Positions 48,072-59,758 of a stretch of DNA of 64,000 nt are shown here, in pieces; positions within the stretch are counted from its first letter, which is position 1, and every line of letters starts with the position of its first letter. Origin of the DNA: Eumeta japonica (Eukaryota; Arthropoda; Insecta; Lepidoptera; Psychidae); contig BGZK01000548.1 of the NCBI GenBank assembly GCA_005406025.1, positions 248,001-312,000 on the forward strand, in the 5' to 3' direction. Both the position numbers and the translations under genes were made by a program. The notes beneath the pieces were generated by a model, which did not search any database, had not been told where the DNA came from, and saw only the letters and a list, made by a program, of their open reading frames with translations.

Positions 48072-49125
48072 TTATCTAAGTTGAAACCTTTTCAACCGAG
48101 ATACATGAACTATAACCCCGCTTTCTTTCATTGAGCGACTCGATTTTTTATATGTGGGGCTCGATAATTTTTATACAATTCTATAGGGCCGTCTATAACA
48201 TTGCATTAATTTAAAGGTTTTACCTATCACCCTTCTAGGTACATATACCATTACCAAATTTCTTACACGAAACTCTGAACATTTCTTACCACTATCGTAT
48301 CTATTTTTTTGTTTTATCTGTTTGTTTTAACATTTACAAGAGCGCTATTAATAATGTTATTTACAAATTCTTGTCTCTGAGCCATGTCATTATATGATCT
48401 ATTTATATTTTCTAAATGAGCATTATCTAAAGGAAAGTCGGGCTTTTCGCCGTACATTAATATATATGGAGATATTCCTGTAGTGCTCTGTACAATTAAG
48501 CGTGCTACTCACACGCCTGCCGCAGGGGTGATCTAGGGCGCACGGCGGTTGCGGCAATATCGAAATTCTCTCTACACGCATGCCTGCTATTCAGTGTTAG
48601 GTTGTAAGTTGAGTTAAACACACGCGTAGAGAATAGCCCCAGTGTTATCGAAAAATCAAAAGGTCGGTAAAGCCTTGTTTCTTTCTGTGGTGCTACCGCA
48701 AAAAAAAAAAGGAAACGGAAGTATTGGGTGAAGAATTGGCTACAGAAAAGAAGTTGCGTTCAAATTTCATGATTGTTATTATTATTCGCCGCCATCTTAA
48801 TTGAAATATGAGCACTCCGTGGACCGTTACCAGTCAAATGATTGATAAATTGCCCCAATTTCGCTACACACGTGGCAAATATCAGGGCGGCAGGGAGAAT
48901 CTAGAGACCAAGGATGGTCTCGCGCCCATGCTGTCCTGCCGCAGGCCTCATTTAGAAAATTGCCACGTCAAGCCTATACATATCACAATTAAAGTGGAAA
49001 TTAAAGGTCATTCCCACTTTTACGCCCTAAATTGCCCCTGCGGTATGTGTGTGAATAGTACGCTTTACATTATATGAAAATGTCACTAACAGTAAAAAGG
49101 TAGGTACACCAGTCCCTTTGGTTAT
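48072..49125 (-). pseudogene. Ty3/Gypsy-type integrase region, interrupted by a MITE
   Basis: On the minus strand the part at 48072-48495 shows STTGISPYILMYGEKP (end of the integrase core) and, after frameshifts and stops, a GPY-type module and the H-V-S-R-L-K end. The part at 49068-49125 shows the motif block that normally precedes it (a D-W..Y-L segment and a V-T-F-S-Y-N segment, with one frameshift). The Harbinger-like MITE sits exactly between. Removing the MITE and one copy of its 3-bp target duplication brings the frame back in register, so these are two halves of one integrase. Gag, protease and reverse transcriptase are absent. Confidence 0.8.
48499..49064. mobile_element. Harbinger-like MITE (TTA target site)
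   Basis: The 42-bp terminal inverted repeats (48499-48540 and 49023-49064) match at 34 of 42 positions, and all but one of the mismatches are transitions. Tips are AGCGTGCTACTCACAC and its inverse. A perfect 3-bp TTA duplication flanks it (48496-48498 and 49065-49067), the target preference of the PIF/Harbinger superfamily. The 480-bp interior is GC-richer and has one open frame (48808-49077) without recognisable domain that runs out through the right TIR. No transposase, so nonautonomous. Confidence 0.85.
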
Positions 49126-49139
49126 TGTCAATATACAGA

Positions 49140-49330
49140 TGTAGTAGCTGAGTTAGGTGTAGGTGGCATGTGAGGCATCCGACCTCCGTGCTCAATCTTG
49201 CGTATGTGGTTTCGCGCTGTATTTGTGTTTGAAAAAAATTCAAACTTGAATATGTAAGCCGAGGCAGCCAGAAACAAGAAAGTAGGAAGTAAAGTGATAG
49301 GGAAAAGGAGATGCCAAGAGCTCACGTCCG
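49140..49330 (-). repeat. Repeat R, copy B (truncated)
   Basis: Same orientation as copy A: starts TGTAGTAGCTGAG on the plus strand. It matches copy A until about 49325, where similarity stops just before copy C begins. It abuts the upstream edge of the Gypsy-type integrase fragment, where a 5' LTR could sit if the interior were deleted. Confidence 0.65.
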
Positions 49331-49339
49331 TTAGAGCTA

Positions 49340-49706
49340 CACTGGTGGAGGCGCCGAGTATCCCTCGTGAGCCTTGAGGATACCCAAGACTTCAATTCTT
49401 TAATCAAAGGTAAGAGGAATATAATAATTTTTTATTTTATCAGTTTTTTATACTCAGTCGATCGCATTAGTATTTACAATCCATTTTCTATCACCATCGA
49501 GGCTTTTGTACTTTGGTGTGAGCCCTCGTCAACTCCTTTTTCCTATCACTATACTTCCTATTCTCTTGTTTCTTGCCAGCTCGGCTTCTAGATTCAAGTT
49601 AGAATTTTGTTCAAACACAAATGAAACGCGAACCCACATTCGCGCGATTGAACACGGAGGCCGGATGTCTCACATGCCACCTATACCTAGCTCAGCTACT
49701 ACTATA
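49340..49706 (+). repeat. Repeat R, copy C (inverted)
   Basis: Runs from a GTATCCCTCGTGAGCCTTGA start to GCTCAGCTACTAC on the plus strand, opposite to copies A and B. With copy B it forms a palindrome of about 190 bp arms. The string TGGTGGAGGCGCCGAG just before it (49342-49357) looks like a tRNA 3'-end complement (a retroelement primer-binding site), but this is tentative. Confidence 0.65.
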
Positions 49707-50849
49707 TATATTATTTGGTTAACGCAGGTAAACATATTTATCACATTAAAGTCTAGAACATAAAAATCTATAACAAATCAAATAAGAGTGCCTGATTTGT
49801 ACGAGGGACTTTCTGGATAAGACAGATAAGTCACGTTCCAGGCGCCCGTTTGTAGTGTATGAAATATATTATGTCATATGTCATACTTGTAATATTAGCT
49901 AATGTAAGAGAAAGGTCTAGAATAAAAAAGTGCTTAATAGCAGTTCCGTTTTTTAGTCATCAGATTCGATGTCTCTTTCGATGCACTCAAAATACTTTTC
50001 CTCGAATAGAAAAATCAAACTTAAAAACTACGTTAATACAATAAAATTTTGATAATACGAAATTCTGATAATTATTTGTTACATTCTAGAGCATAATTTT
50101 CACGTTCCTTTCCTTTGAAACAATTTGCAAATTCTTGTTATGAATTAACTGTGTTCATTTTGTGTTTATTCTTCAATTTCTTAATTAAAATTGGAGCTGG
50201 CTGTACCAGCTTTAATTAAACGTTCCAATAAAAAAGATCGAAGCTATAAATGCTACCGTTACTTCGTGGATATAACAAAACATTGTTAAATTTTGATTTC
50301 ATCTGTAAGTAAACCGAACTTTAATGGCCGGAGTGGGATCGTCAATCTTTATACAAGGTCCCGAATTTAACTTTATAATTAATTGATTCACTTGATTGCG
50401 TTCTTTGGGCCTTACGTCGCCGGTTCGTTGTTTACTCTGGCTTTGAAATTATCGATATTTACGTTATTTACAAAGTTCTATTCACAAGCTCCACTATAGA
50501 TAGATAGGTACTTGATTTTGTAAAAAACAAATCTGTAGTTCTGGTAGACGTGTGTGTAATGGTACGTATTTGAACGTCTTCAAATGCGCTTTTGCGATAT
50601 CAACTTCATTACAAACGGATCCTTATCACGTGTATATAATTTCTGTTATTAATTCTTCCAACTTAAATCAAATTAGCAAACAACACTACTAGTGTACCAA
50701 TGAAGGACAACGACTTCAGATAGTTATTTTTTTACGCACAGTATTTGACAATGCATCATGTTCACCACGCCCGATCCTCGCACAATCAATAACCAAAGCT
50801 CCCCACATGCAACACCATTTGCTGCTGCGTACGTAATGCTGGACCTCTT

Positions 50850-51320
50850 TTATCAAATAACAGATTGCTTAAATTTGAAGCAATGCTAACAGAAATCAAA
50901 TTTGAAAAAATGCCATCAGACCTCATAGAAACAAGAGCAGGGGACAATATTTTTGAAGACGAAGATCGTATATTCTATTATTTTGGCGAAACTGAGGATC
51001 GAGGTGGAGTTGGTGTTCTAATATATAAAAAAAGGTTAAATACAGAGAGCTTTGTCGAAATATCGAAACATATATACGCTCTTAAGCTTAATTTGAAGAC
51101 ACGACGGTTGCGAGGATCCGTCGATTAATGCATCAATCACTGAAGCAAACGATCTCAAAACCGAAAATTTCGCTAAATTGTAGCGAACTTAAATTCAGTT
51201 TAACATATGTTTTGTATATTAAGGAATGTTAACGCCCATGTTGGTCAACGTTTGGCTGACATAGAAACAAGACTAGTTGAACACCGCAGAATGAAAGCAT
51301 AATTTATCGAAGCTCTACGA
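50850..51320 (+). pseudogene. LINE endonuclease domain, broken (RTE-like)
   Basis: Plus-strand translation resembles the apurinic-type endonuclease at the start of RTE-like retrotransposon ORFs. The stretch 50865-51128 contains LTEIKFEKM.., DRIFYYFGETEDRGGVGVLI and LNTESFVEISKHIYALKLN, matching the usual YxxGET..G-V-G-F-L-I block and the following strand. After a stop, VNAHVGQRLADIETR at about 51213-51260 corresponds to the G-D-F-N-A catalytic loop with the Gly-Asp lost. The endonuclease would nick target DNA to prime reverse transcription. Dead copy. Confidence 0.7.
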
Positions 51321-51683
51321 AAGAAAAAAAATATAGTGTCATCTGTTTATCTGTCTGGCTGTAAGTCCGTTTGTACTCTTACTACTCTAAAACGAGTGTC
51401 TCGATTTAAATGATTATTTTTATATAGCAATTCAATATTCAGACATACTTAATTATTATATACTATAATTTTCATATTTGTGCATACTTCATACATTTAT
51501 ACTACAACAACATTCAAAGAACGGACCACAACTACTACAACGACGGAATCGTGAGGGGGACCGGGAACAGAATCATGAGTGCAAGTGAGTTTGTTTCATA
51601 AAAAAATAGTTTATCACTAACACGTGTGTTTCTATTTAATAATATGCGCTTTTTTTTTGAAACTAGTTGAGTGATATTGAATA

Positions 51684-51815
51684 GGGAACGTAACTAGGAC
51701 CGAAATCGGGGCTGGAATTGAGACCGAAATCAGAATCGAATTTGGAATCGGGATCGGAATCGAAATGAGGCCGAGAGCGAAACTGAAAGTGGGACTGAGA
51801 TCAAGAGCAAGATTA
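51684..51815. repeat. Degenerate hexanucleotide-like repeat
   Basis: Series of variants of (G)GGACCGAAATC / GGGATCGGAATCG with a 6-bp or 12-bp rhythm. It is A/G-biased on the plus strand and keeps minus-strand frames open. It lies in the gap between the two halves of the LINE remnant. Confidence 0.6.
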
Positions 51816-52024
51816 AATGCTATTTGTCGATATAACAGTTGAAGGAATACTGCATCCAAGCGGCTAAGCAGCGGGATAAACGTAATTTATAGTAAAAAAT
51901 ATTATATATTTACATAATAATTTATTAAAATCTAAATAAAGCAAAAATGGAATTAAAAAAAATCTGAAATTAACACTTATAGAGGCAACAAACAAATCAG
52001 TATCTTGTCGCTATAGCGATCTTT

Positions 52025-52792
52025 TATAACCATTCTTCAGTTTTAATGCAGTGAAGACTTAAATTAGAAAAGGGACGAAATTGATATACAGTTTCTAAAT
52101 AACCTTAGGTTTGCCGACGATATCGTTTTCGTTTCAGAAATAACCCTAACTAGAGACAGTAATCAACGCATTTTGAATTATAAATCGCCTTGAAACAAAA
52201 TAAATAAATAGTATTACTAACAACGATAAGATAATAATAAAAACTTAATGATTTTGCACAAGAATATGTTCAGTAATACGACTATTTAGGAAAAAAGATG
52301 AAGGTCAGGCATCATAACCAATCAAATATACGGATCAACCTGACCTGGAACATGATAACAAAAAGGTACTCAAATTCAAGTTCTTGTAAAACTTAAGGAA
52401 AAAAATCCTGAATTACTTTACGCTATTGTGTTTTTCTTATGCTTACTAAATATGGATATTTAATAGTAACACAAAAGCAAAAAATAAGGGTTTGTAAAAG
52501 ATTAATGGAACGAAGTATTTTAAAATTGAAAAAATTATAAATAGAGCCGAAATGCTCTAAAGTTCTAGAATAAAGTTGAATAGAAATAGGCTGGTCAGTT
52601 TGCACGCATGAATAATGAGAAATGAACGAAAAAAAGTAATTATCTCGGCAGGGTCATTTAATAAAAGAAACAGAGAAAGACCGGAAGAGAATTGGGTAGA
52701 CGAGATAATCAAAAAGGCGGGCGAGGAGTGGAGTACCAGAGCAAAAAGTACGGACGTTTGTGGAAAAATGGAGCAGGCATTTACTCTTTAAG
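52025..52792 (+). pseudogene. LINE reverse transcriptase and C-terminus, broken (RTE-like)
   Basis: LRFADDIVFVSEI at about 52105-52145 is the reverse-transcriptase catalytic F-A-D-D box. Next come a NQIYGSTx-type linker region at 52320-52345 and, after shifts, the C-terminal KRNRERPEENWVDEIIKKAG..EW motif at about 52660-52735, ending EQAFTL and a stop near 52790. The order and strand agree with the endonuclease fragment upstream, so the two are probably one element with its middle lost. Several stops and frameshifts prevent function. Confidence 0.75.
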
Positions 52793-53379
52793 AAGTCATT
52801 AATAATTCCATTAATTTATACTAATTTATGGCGGTGTAATGGTGTTTAATTTGATTACTTCTTTTTATTTGTTTTTTTTTTTGTATTCATTTGTAACATA
52901 ATTTGTTACTATGAAGTTGTATTGTTTATTTTATTAAGTTCAAAAAGATGTTAATTGAATAAAAATATTTACAAGTACTTTTAGTTTATAAATTCGCAAT
53001 ATGTATATTTTTAAACATTTTAAGTGCACTTTTTAATTGATATCATAATGGAATACAAAAAAAAAAAACACTTATCTATGTGAAAACGCGTAGAGGTAAA
53101 ACTTCTTGGGTTGTACCCTTTTTGGACATTTGATTTTTTGAATCATTAGAATTAAAAAAGAAAATATTTGTTTTTTTTTTAAATGAAAATAATTTTATTA
53201 TGTACTTGTGTACAGTCAGTATTCTTATTGTTCTTCTATTTCTTCTGTATTCCGAGAATTCAGTTCCAAGGAAAAAATATATGCAAATAAATGGATATCT
53301 AGTTGTACGTACTGTTTTTTGCGTGTAATACACAACTGTGTATAATATGTTACTAAACTATATATATTCACCAGTCAAG

Positions 53380-53570
53380 AAATAGAAAAGCCCGCCGCCG
53401 TCGCATTTTGCTACAACTATCATAACGAATGTCATATCTTACCGCTAATTTGACATGTATCACAGTGATATAATTTGTCATTTTTCGCGGGGGAGTAGCG
53501 GCGGCTACAGCACCGCCCTCCCCTTACCTCAGCCTAACAGCCGCCCACGAGGCACGCTCGGTCTCTTTAC
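53380..53570. other. GC-rich patch of unknown nature
   Basis: CCGCCGCCGTCGC at the left and GTAGCGGCGGCTAC at the right frame an AT-rich centre with ATCACAGTGATAT. It may be an old inverted-repeat element or a small regulatory island. I cannot decide. Confidence 0.3.
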
Positions 53571-53599
53571 AAATATTGCATTGTGATGATTCATCTAAA

Positions 53600-55180
53600 A
53601 CACATATATTCATAATCATACATTTATGCATGTATCGCGTAACGTTGGAATTTTTTTTCTCCGACCGTACACGTAGAGGTTTTACTTCGAAATTTCAATT
53701 TCACCTTTTAAACCAATGTAAATTCCATATTCTTACTTAATTGTTCATATGTTACATATAGATCAATTAAAAGGTCATATCTATTTGTAGACTGCTAACA
53801 AAATAATATCTTAGAGTTTTAGACTTCATAACCTGGCTCATTTAAGCCCAAACACTCAATTTGAATATATAAAATAATCCCTCTGTAGCTCAGTCAGCAG
53901 TATTGCGGGTCTGTAAAAAACAGTTTTTTTTTTAGTTTTAGGGATCCGTTTGCGAAATGTTAAACTTTATAAAATGCTAATTTTTTATAGAGTTAAGTGT
54001 CCCCCTCTACTGGGTATATGGTTATTCTTGGATAAGTGGGAAAATTCACCATAGGAGTATATATAACGAAGTTAAAAGTAAAGCAACTAAGTAGGCTTTG
54101 CAAGTTAACGAGTAATAGTCGACCAACTTATAAATTACACTTGGAAAAGTAAAAAATAAAATTTCATACAATTTTTAGTGAAGATTACTTAGATAACGTT
54201 GTTGGTTATGTGAAATAGGTAATAAATACAAGTTTATAGACCTTATAATATTTTAAAGATATAAAATCATAAAATACTTAACATCCGTCGTATATTGACC
54301 CATTTTTAGATGTTATTAGCCATTAAACAATGATCTCAATCAATAAGAAAATACTATCAAAGGAAAGGTCTCTTGTAAGTCGACATATTGTGAGGAGCAA
54401 CTACGAAACCCTACATTGCATGTGGCCCGACACACGTTTGGCTGGTTTTTTTTTTTAATTTCTCGTGCCCATGTAAAAATTGTTTTATCAAATCCTCGAG
54501 CTATTTTCCGTATCGTATACAAAAGGAAATTATTATCTAGGATCATGGCAAGAATTATTTACATAGTTATCCGTAAATATTCAAATATATAATAATTATA
54601 AGATGAAATATGTATATTTACACAGTACAGTTTACAATTTCTTTTCAATTTACGTTTCATGTTCATGTTTGGATCACTGGCATTCAGATTTTCTACTTAA
54701 TCGGTCCAGCAGATTCGAAGGGAGATAATTGGCTGTGAGTAGAACGCGCGCTAATTTGTTCGTGCGCCATATAAGGGCGTCAAACTTGGTCCAATCTTGG
54801 TGCATACTATTAGATATGGATACTCTATTTCATTTTTTACTAAACAATTAAAAAAATATATGTAGTGCTAAATATTTTACTATGGTATGGAAACTTTCGT
54901 TTGCGAATCAGAATCTCAAGGTCGGTTTTTTATTTATATTATTTGCATACGCCTGTTCACATGAATATGAAACTAGAATAATTTACCTTGTTTTTATTGC
55001 TTAATATTTTTATTTGTTATTTAATATACATAAATCTCGGCACTGATAAAGCTTAACATTTTCATGTACAAAATTTCGCCTGTTTCACAGCACTATGTAT
55101 TAGAATTCAGTTAACTTGATTTTCATAATAAACAGATGAATGAAAATAGTTAAAACCAGACGTGAATCGAAGAAAATTAT
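53600..55180. other. AT-rich intergenic stretch
   Basis: Nothing supportable except a possible truncated SINE head (TGTAGCTCAGTCAGCAG) at 53884-53900 and a short GC-richer patch at about 54715-54800. Confidence 0.35.
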
Positions 55181-55194
55181 TTCCAACTGAAGTT

Positions 55195-55880
55195 GTTGAT
55201 AAAACTAAAGACAGCAGACGTCTGGCGGCCTCGAGCCGGCGCTCCAAATGAAATTACGTAAATGTTAACGAAACCGGGGCTGCCGGGGCGAGATTAGCGT
55301 CTCTCTGAAATTGCACCTACTTAGGCGCCACTTTCTGCTGATCCCAGAATTTACACTCCCGCGAGACGGCGGCGCAGCGCCCCCGCCCGGCTCATGAGCC
55401 AATAAAGTCTGCGAGCACGACTAATGCGAATTCTAATCTCTCCCTATCAATCCATAACCCGTTTTGTTGTGAGTTACGTCGCTTCACACGCGCCGCCCGA
55501 ACGGCGATTACATATTCATGAGTCGTCGGATAAAGTAATAAAAGCAACAATCCCCTAAATTCTGACCCTTTCCGGTTGCGCGGCGTTAATCTTCGTGGTC
55601 ACGCGTCCTAATCCACAAGTGATGAGTGTTTATTTCATATTTATTTGGGGCACTGCCCCGAGCGCTAATGAAACTTTCCTTTCTTTCCTTTTTCCGCCGG
55701 TCGTTTCCCTACGTTGTGGTCTCGCGGGCCGCGCGCCCGTCCCGCCCCACCCCCCGGTGTCACCCTGTGGTTTCTGCTTCGGTAAAGTATTGTGCGGACT
55801 GACCCGCGTCTTTCGCCTGCAAGTTTGGTCGATAGTGACATATATAAAACTGATTTCTCGCCTTGAGCGCCAAACTAAGT
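55195..55880. promoter_or_regulatory. Large noncoding island containing elements A2 and B2
   Basis: The largest GC-rich block in the window. At 55259-55313 it carries element A2, with the same three blocks and spacing as 21990-22044. At 55375-55402 it carries CAGCGCCCCCG, GCTC and GCCAAT as in 24719-24746. The rest includes TAATGCGAATTCTAATCTC, GATTACATATTCATGAG and AAAGTAATAAAAGC (homeodomain/Hox-type). A 95-codon frame at 55595-55882 crosses the right end without a domain. Inferred to be a cluster of conserved regulatory elements. Confidence 0.5.
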
Positions 55881-55899
55881 AGATGGAAGTGATAGGGTT

Positions 55900-57850
55900 T
55901 TGCTTATACTTTGAAGAATAATTTTAATATATGTCATAAAATACTCAATTATAATAACTCTTATTTGTTCTATATTTTTAGACAAATGTAATCCTTATTG
56001 CTTATAACTCAATGTATACTTATACAGAAGTAATATATACGTATTTGAATAATTTCATATATGTATATTTTAGCTTTAGGAACTGCTATAGTAGTTTATG
56101 TATAATACAATTTTCTTTTGAAATGGAAGAGCTTTTCAAGAATTCATGTGTGAATATTGTAAGTACACGTGCTCCGTAATGGTCCCATAGCTGCGTGTAG
56201 CCCGTTTGAAAACTTTAACGCACCATTAATACCTTTACGCATTCTTAGCGTAGATTCAATAGTATCCTTCAGCGAGTTTACAATAGCGGGCTCAGAGAAC
56301 CCACCATATATAATAGCGTCTGTTGTAAAGAAGCATATTATTTATTTTCTCGCTACGCTCCGAGAAACTTCGGGTCGTAGGGTCGGTTCTTTACTGGCGC
56401 AGGAAGATTTTGCGTCGGGCTAATATTGCGTGAGATGCCCTTTGAATGGCTTTCCGCGTTCCCCTCACTGTGTGTTTACGACTTAGTGCCCGCCCCTCCG
56501 CCCGCCAGCTAGACGAGTGGATGATATGACTTTCTCTTTAATATCTACCTCTGCGAATGTAGGATGGTTGTGAATAATAAGTCACGAATTAACCAAACAC
56601 GTTATGTACTGTGACTTAGGTAAAATATCTTATAGGTTTTGTGTTACTGGTTTATTTCTTGGATATACATGAAATGAGTGCATATCGAAATGCCATTATT
56701 CGAAAAAAATAGAAATCTATCGAAATCGGGACACCAAGTCGAGACAAAACACACTATAATAAGCAAATGAGAATTTAAAATATACACATTTAGGAAGTAA
56801 CGTACGAAACCCTACCACTGAGAAGTTAGTCACGAAAGCGCCGCAATGGCGTAAAATATAAACGCGGCGGAGAAGAAGGAAGGGTCGGGGAGCATAATAC
56901 CTGCGCAGTAGTATGTCAGTCGCAGCCAATTCAGAGCGGCAGAGTTTTGTACATTGTACTGTATATAACTGATACTTAATATACTTCATCTAATAAAAAA
57001 GTGCGACCTGTTTATATATTCGTAATGAATTCGTTTTAACTGCCTGCTCAATAATGTCGCCTATATAATCGCTGTGTCAAGTATTGCTCAAGCACGTTAG
57101 TACGACAGTCGTATTATAAGTTCATTCTTTAAAAAAAAGTCATGCCATTGTCGGGAGTCGACTAAGTAAGAAACATGGAAGTCGTTTTAATACGTTTCGT
57201 TGGTAGTTACTTTATTTGGGGCATGTATTTAAAATTTCTGATAAGAGACGAGAAACATATAGTCGGGAACAATGATAAGAGCACTTAGACACAAACTTTA
57301 ATATAATGAAATACATATAAAATCCATTCTTCATTAAGTTTATTTCATTCTAACAATATATAGGGCTCATCTGAATACATATACGTGTTCAGTATTTAAG
57401 CACTTACTTACGCTCCAAAGCGTATTTATGATAATTTTAATCAGTGCATTTCATTTGCGCATAAACAACTACAAATTTTTACACAATAATTTCCAAAATA
57501 TACAAAGAAACTGTTATTTCTCCATGTTATCATTACAAGCTGTTATTTCGCTCGATGCTTTGTTATAATACATATTTAGGTCAACTTTATAAGCTAATAT
57601 TGAATCCATTGTTGAACTTTTGTAATTTCATTCGGCTTCATGACTATATATTATTTTATTTATACGACAAAATACTGCAGTCAGCGTCGTCTCTTGCTTT
57701 GAGAATTTTATATACATTTTCAGTTTTGATGACATATATAAATTTAATCGTCATCTGTTGATGCCGTCAAATTCGTCTCACGATTGAATCTCTTGATAGT
57801 GAATAGTATAGACTTGATACTTTCTGAACCCAATTAATGTTGGTGATGAA
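55900..57850. other. Intergenic DNA
   Basis: AT-rich with a mildly GC-rich part at about 56200-56520 and 56860-56940. No gene, RNA or repeat family recognised. Confidence 0.35.
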
Positions 57851-57852
57851 AT

Positions 57853-58173
57853 TTAATTGTAGTTATAGCCTTGGTAATCGAGCCAGGGCCGTCTGTTCAT
57901 TACGGTATAAATGGTCAATAACCGATAGGGTTCCGTGGTCCAGATGATACTGCAGCTGATGCGACACTGATCGAGGTAGCCCTCGAGTACCTCGAGGACG
58001 AGATCAAATAGGAAATATCTACTATTAGTATAGTAGACGTTCCACATTTGACTTCGTCTCAACTCTTTACCTATATAAACAATGATATTCGAACGTTCTT
58101 TAATATCGGGTTGTATCTGAAGAATTGCAATTTTATCTAAAAGAATGAACAAGTTCAATGTTAAAACGCTCAC
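57853..58173 (-). CDS. Unrecognised 106-codon frame
   Basis: Open minus-strand frame beginning MSVLTLNLFILLDKIAIL, with a mixed, protein-like second half (RYFLFDLVLEVLEGYLDQC, then MNRRPWLDYQGYNYN). The corresponding DNA (57880-58000) is GC-richer than its surroundings. I recognise no family. It could be a fragment of mobile-element coding sequence, an exon, or chance. Confidence 0.2.
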   Translation of the reverse strand: MSVLTLNLFILLDKIAILQIQPDIKERSNIIVYIGKELRRSQMWNVYYTNSRYFLFDLVLEVLEGYLDQCRISCSIIWTTEPYRLLTIYTVMNRRPWLDYQGYNYN

Positions 58174-58199
58174 ACGATATTCAATTTAATTTTGAAAAT

Positions 58200-59750
58200 G
58201 TATTAAAACGAATAAAGTAAACGTCACTTTAATAATACGTAAAAATGTTGATGTAATTAATATGTGTAAAAATTATCGTGAAATTGGAATTAATACAATC
58301 ATATAACTGAACTCTCGATAATCTCATAACGTTTTAATATATATTATATGAAAAAGTATCGTTTATTTATTTATTTTAATATACTTTTGATTATAAAAAT
58401 CTTGTTATAGAAGATATTTGCACTTATAATTTAATTATAACCTCAACCGAATACTATAACTAAATATTCTGCAAATGGATATTCGTTCTTTGTTACGCTA
58501 ATTAGTGTTTACTAATTAGTCATAATGCTAATTAATGTTAGACATAGTCGAAGTTATCAATTATGTCTATACTTTTTAGTCAATGTTATATGCCTCCGAG
58601 TTCGTATCATACTTTGAAATATATTTTTATTAAGTCTGACTGCTTACTTACAGACTTCATTTTTTTTGAAGTCGGTTAAGTATAATTTCCAATTATTGCA
58701 TTCAAATGTTTCATTTTTTTATATTATCGTGTTTTGTATAATTTTAGTGATAGAAAATTATGTATTTTACATACATTTTACAAACTACACTGAAGGTTTA
58801 ACTGAAAAATTATAATTATCAAACACAAACGAAAATTGTCTATCCACCTCTTACAGGGAAATCATACCTTGATGAAAAGTTCGCTTTTAGTCCCGACATC
58901 GAGAACTTTCCATGTTGATGGAAAAAAAAATTGTACTCACCACGGGTAAAGAGTAGGACATCCCCACGGCAATCACTTGAACAATCCGTGGGCGGGAATG
59001 CCCTACTTTTCTCCCTAGCTACGTAATATACTATACGTATGATTTTAATGTATTTTCTTGATGTCAATAAAAGATCCAATGGAAACGGCTGGGTTTGTAT
59101 TTAATCTATAAATATAGGGATGTGTGAAATCTGGCGTGTGTCAACAAAATTAGACATGCACAAACATAGCTTCAAAAACTACCGTATTTTTGACATAGTC
59201 GGACAACGTTTTGTATTTAGTATAAAGTAAAATTTGAACTGAAATCTATCACTCTAGTTTTAATTCGGACTTTACGTTATATATATTTCTACTTTTTGTA
59301 ACGAACTTTTTTTTGTTAAAAATTAGAAATGGGAAAAGCATTGTAACAAAATTTGAATTTAACAATATTCTTTTATGCAAATTTAAGTTGTTTTAAAAAT
59401 CGTAACCGTGTTTTAAGGCATATTCGACAATACTCTTCTCCATAAGACCTATTAACTTTTTAAATTAACGTAATATGAAGTCTACCAGCCGCCAATTTCA
59501 CCCGATTTCCAACGGAGGGTATTGTTTTTCGCGCATATCTTCTATATTTCTTTGTAAATTTCTTTATTGCCACGTATCTTTAAAACGGCTTGATGGAGTT
59601 CAACAATTAAAGTATCGTTAGATTCGTCTCCTAAACCCAAATGTCCTTAGATAGATATTTAAAACAAAAAAGAAGCAAAATGGTGAATTTTTGGCGTCAA
59701 ATTGGAAGTACTTCAAATTTATTTTTTTAACCAAACTTATCGAATAGGGT
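58200..59750. other. AT-rich intergenic stretch
   Basis: No gene. The string TTTTTTTTGAAGTCGGTTAAG at 58660-58680 resembles the end of a common lepidopteran interspersed repeat. Confidence 0.35.
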
Positions 59751-59758
59751 ATCAAAAT

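Noticed and set aside
49506..49763. Similar peptides in frames at 47063-47347, 49128-49325 and 49506-49763
   Set aside because: The likeness comes from three copies of one DNA repeat in different orientations. Each carries different frame breaks, so a conserved protein is not supported.
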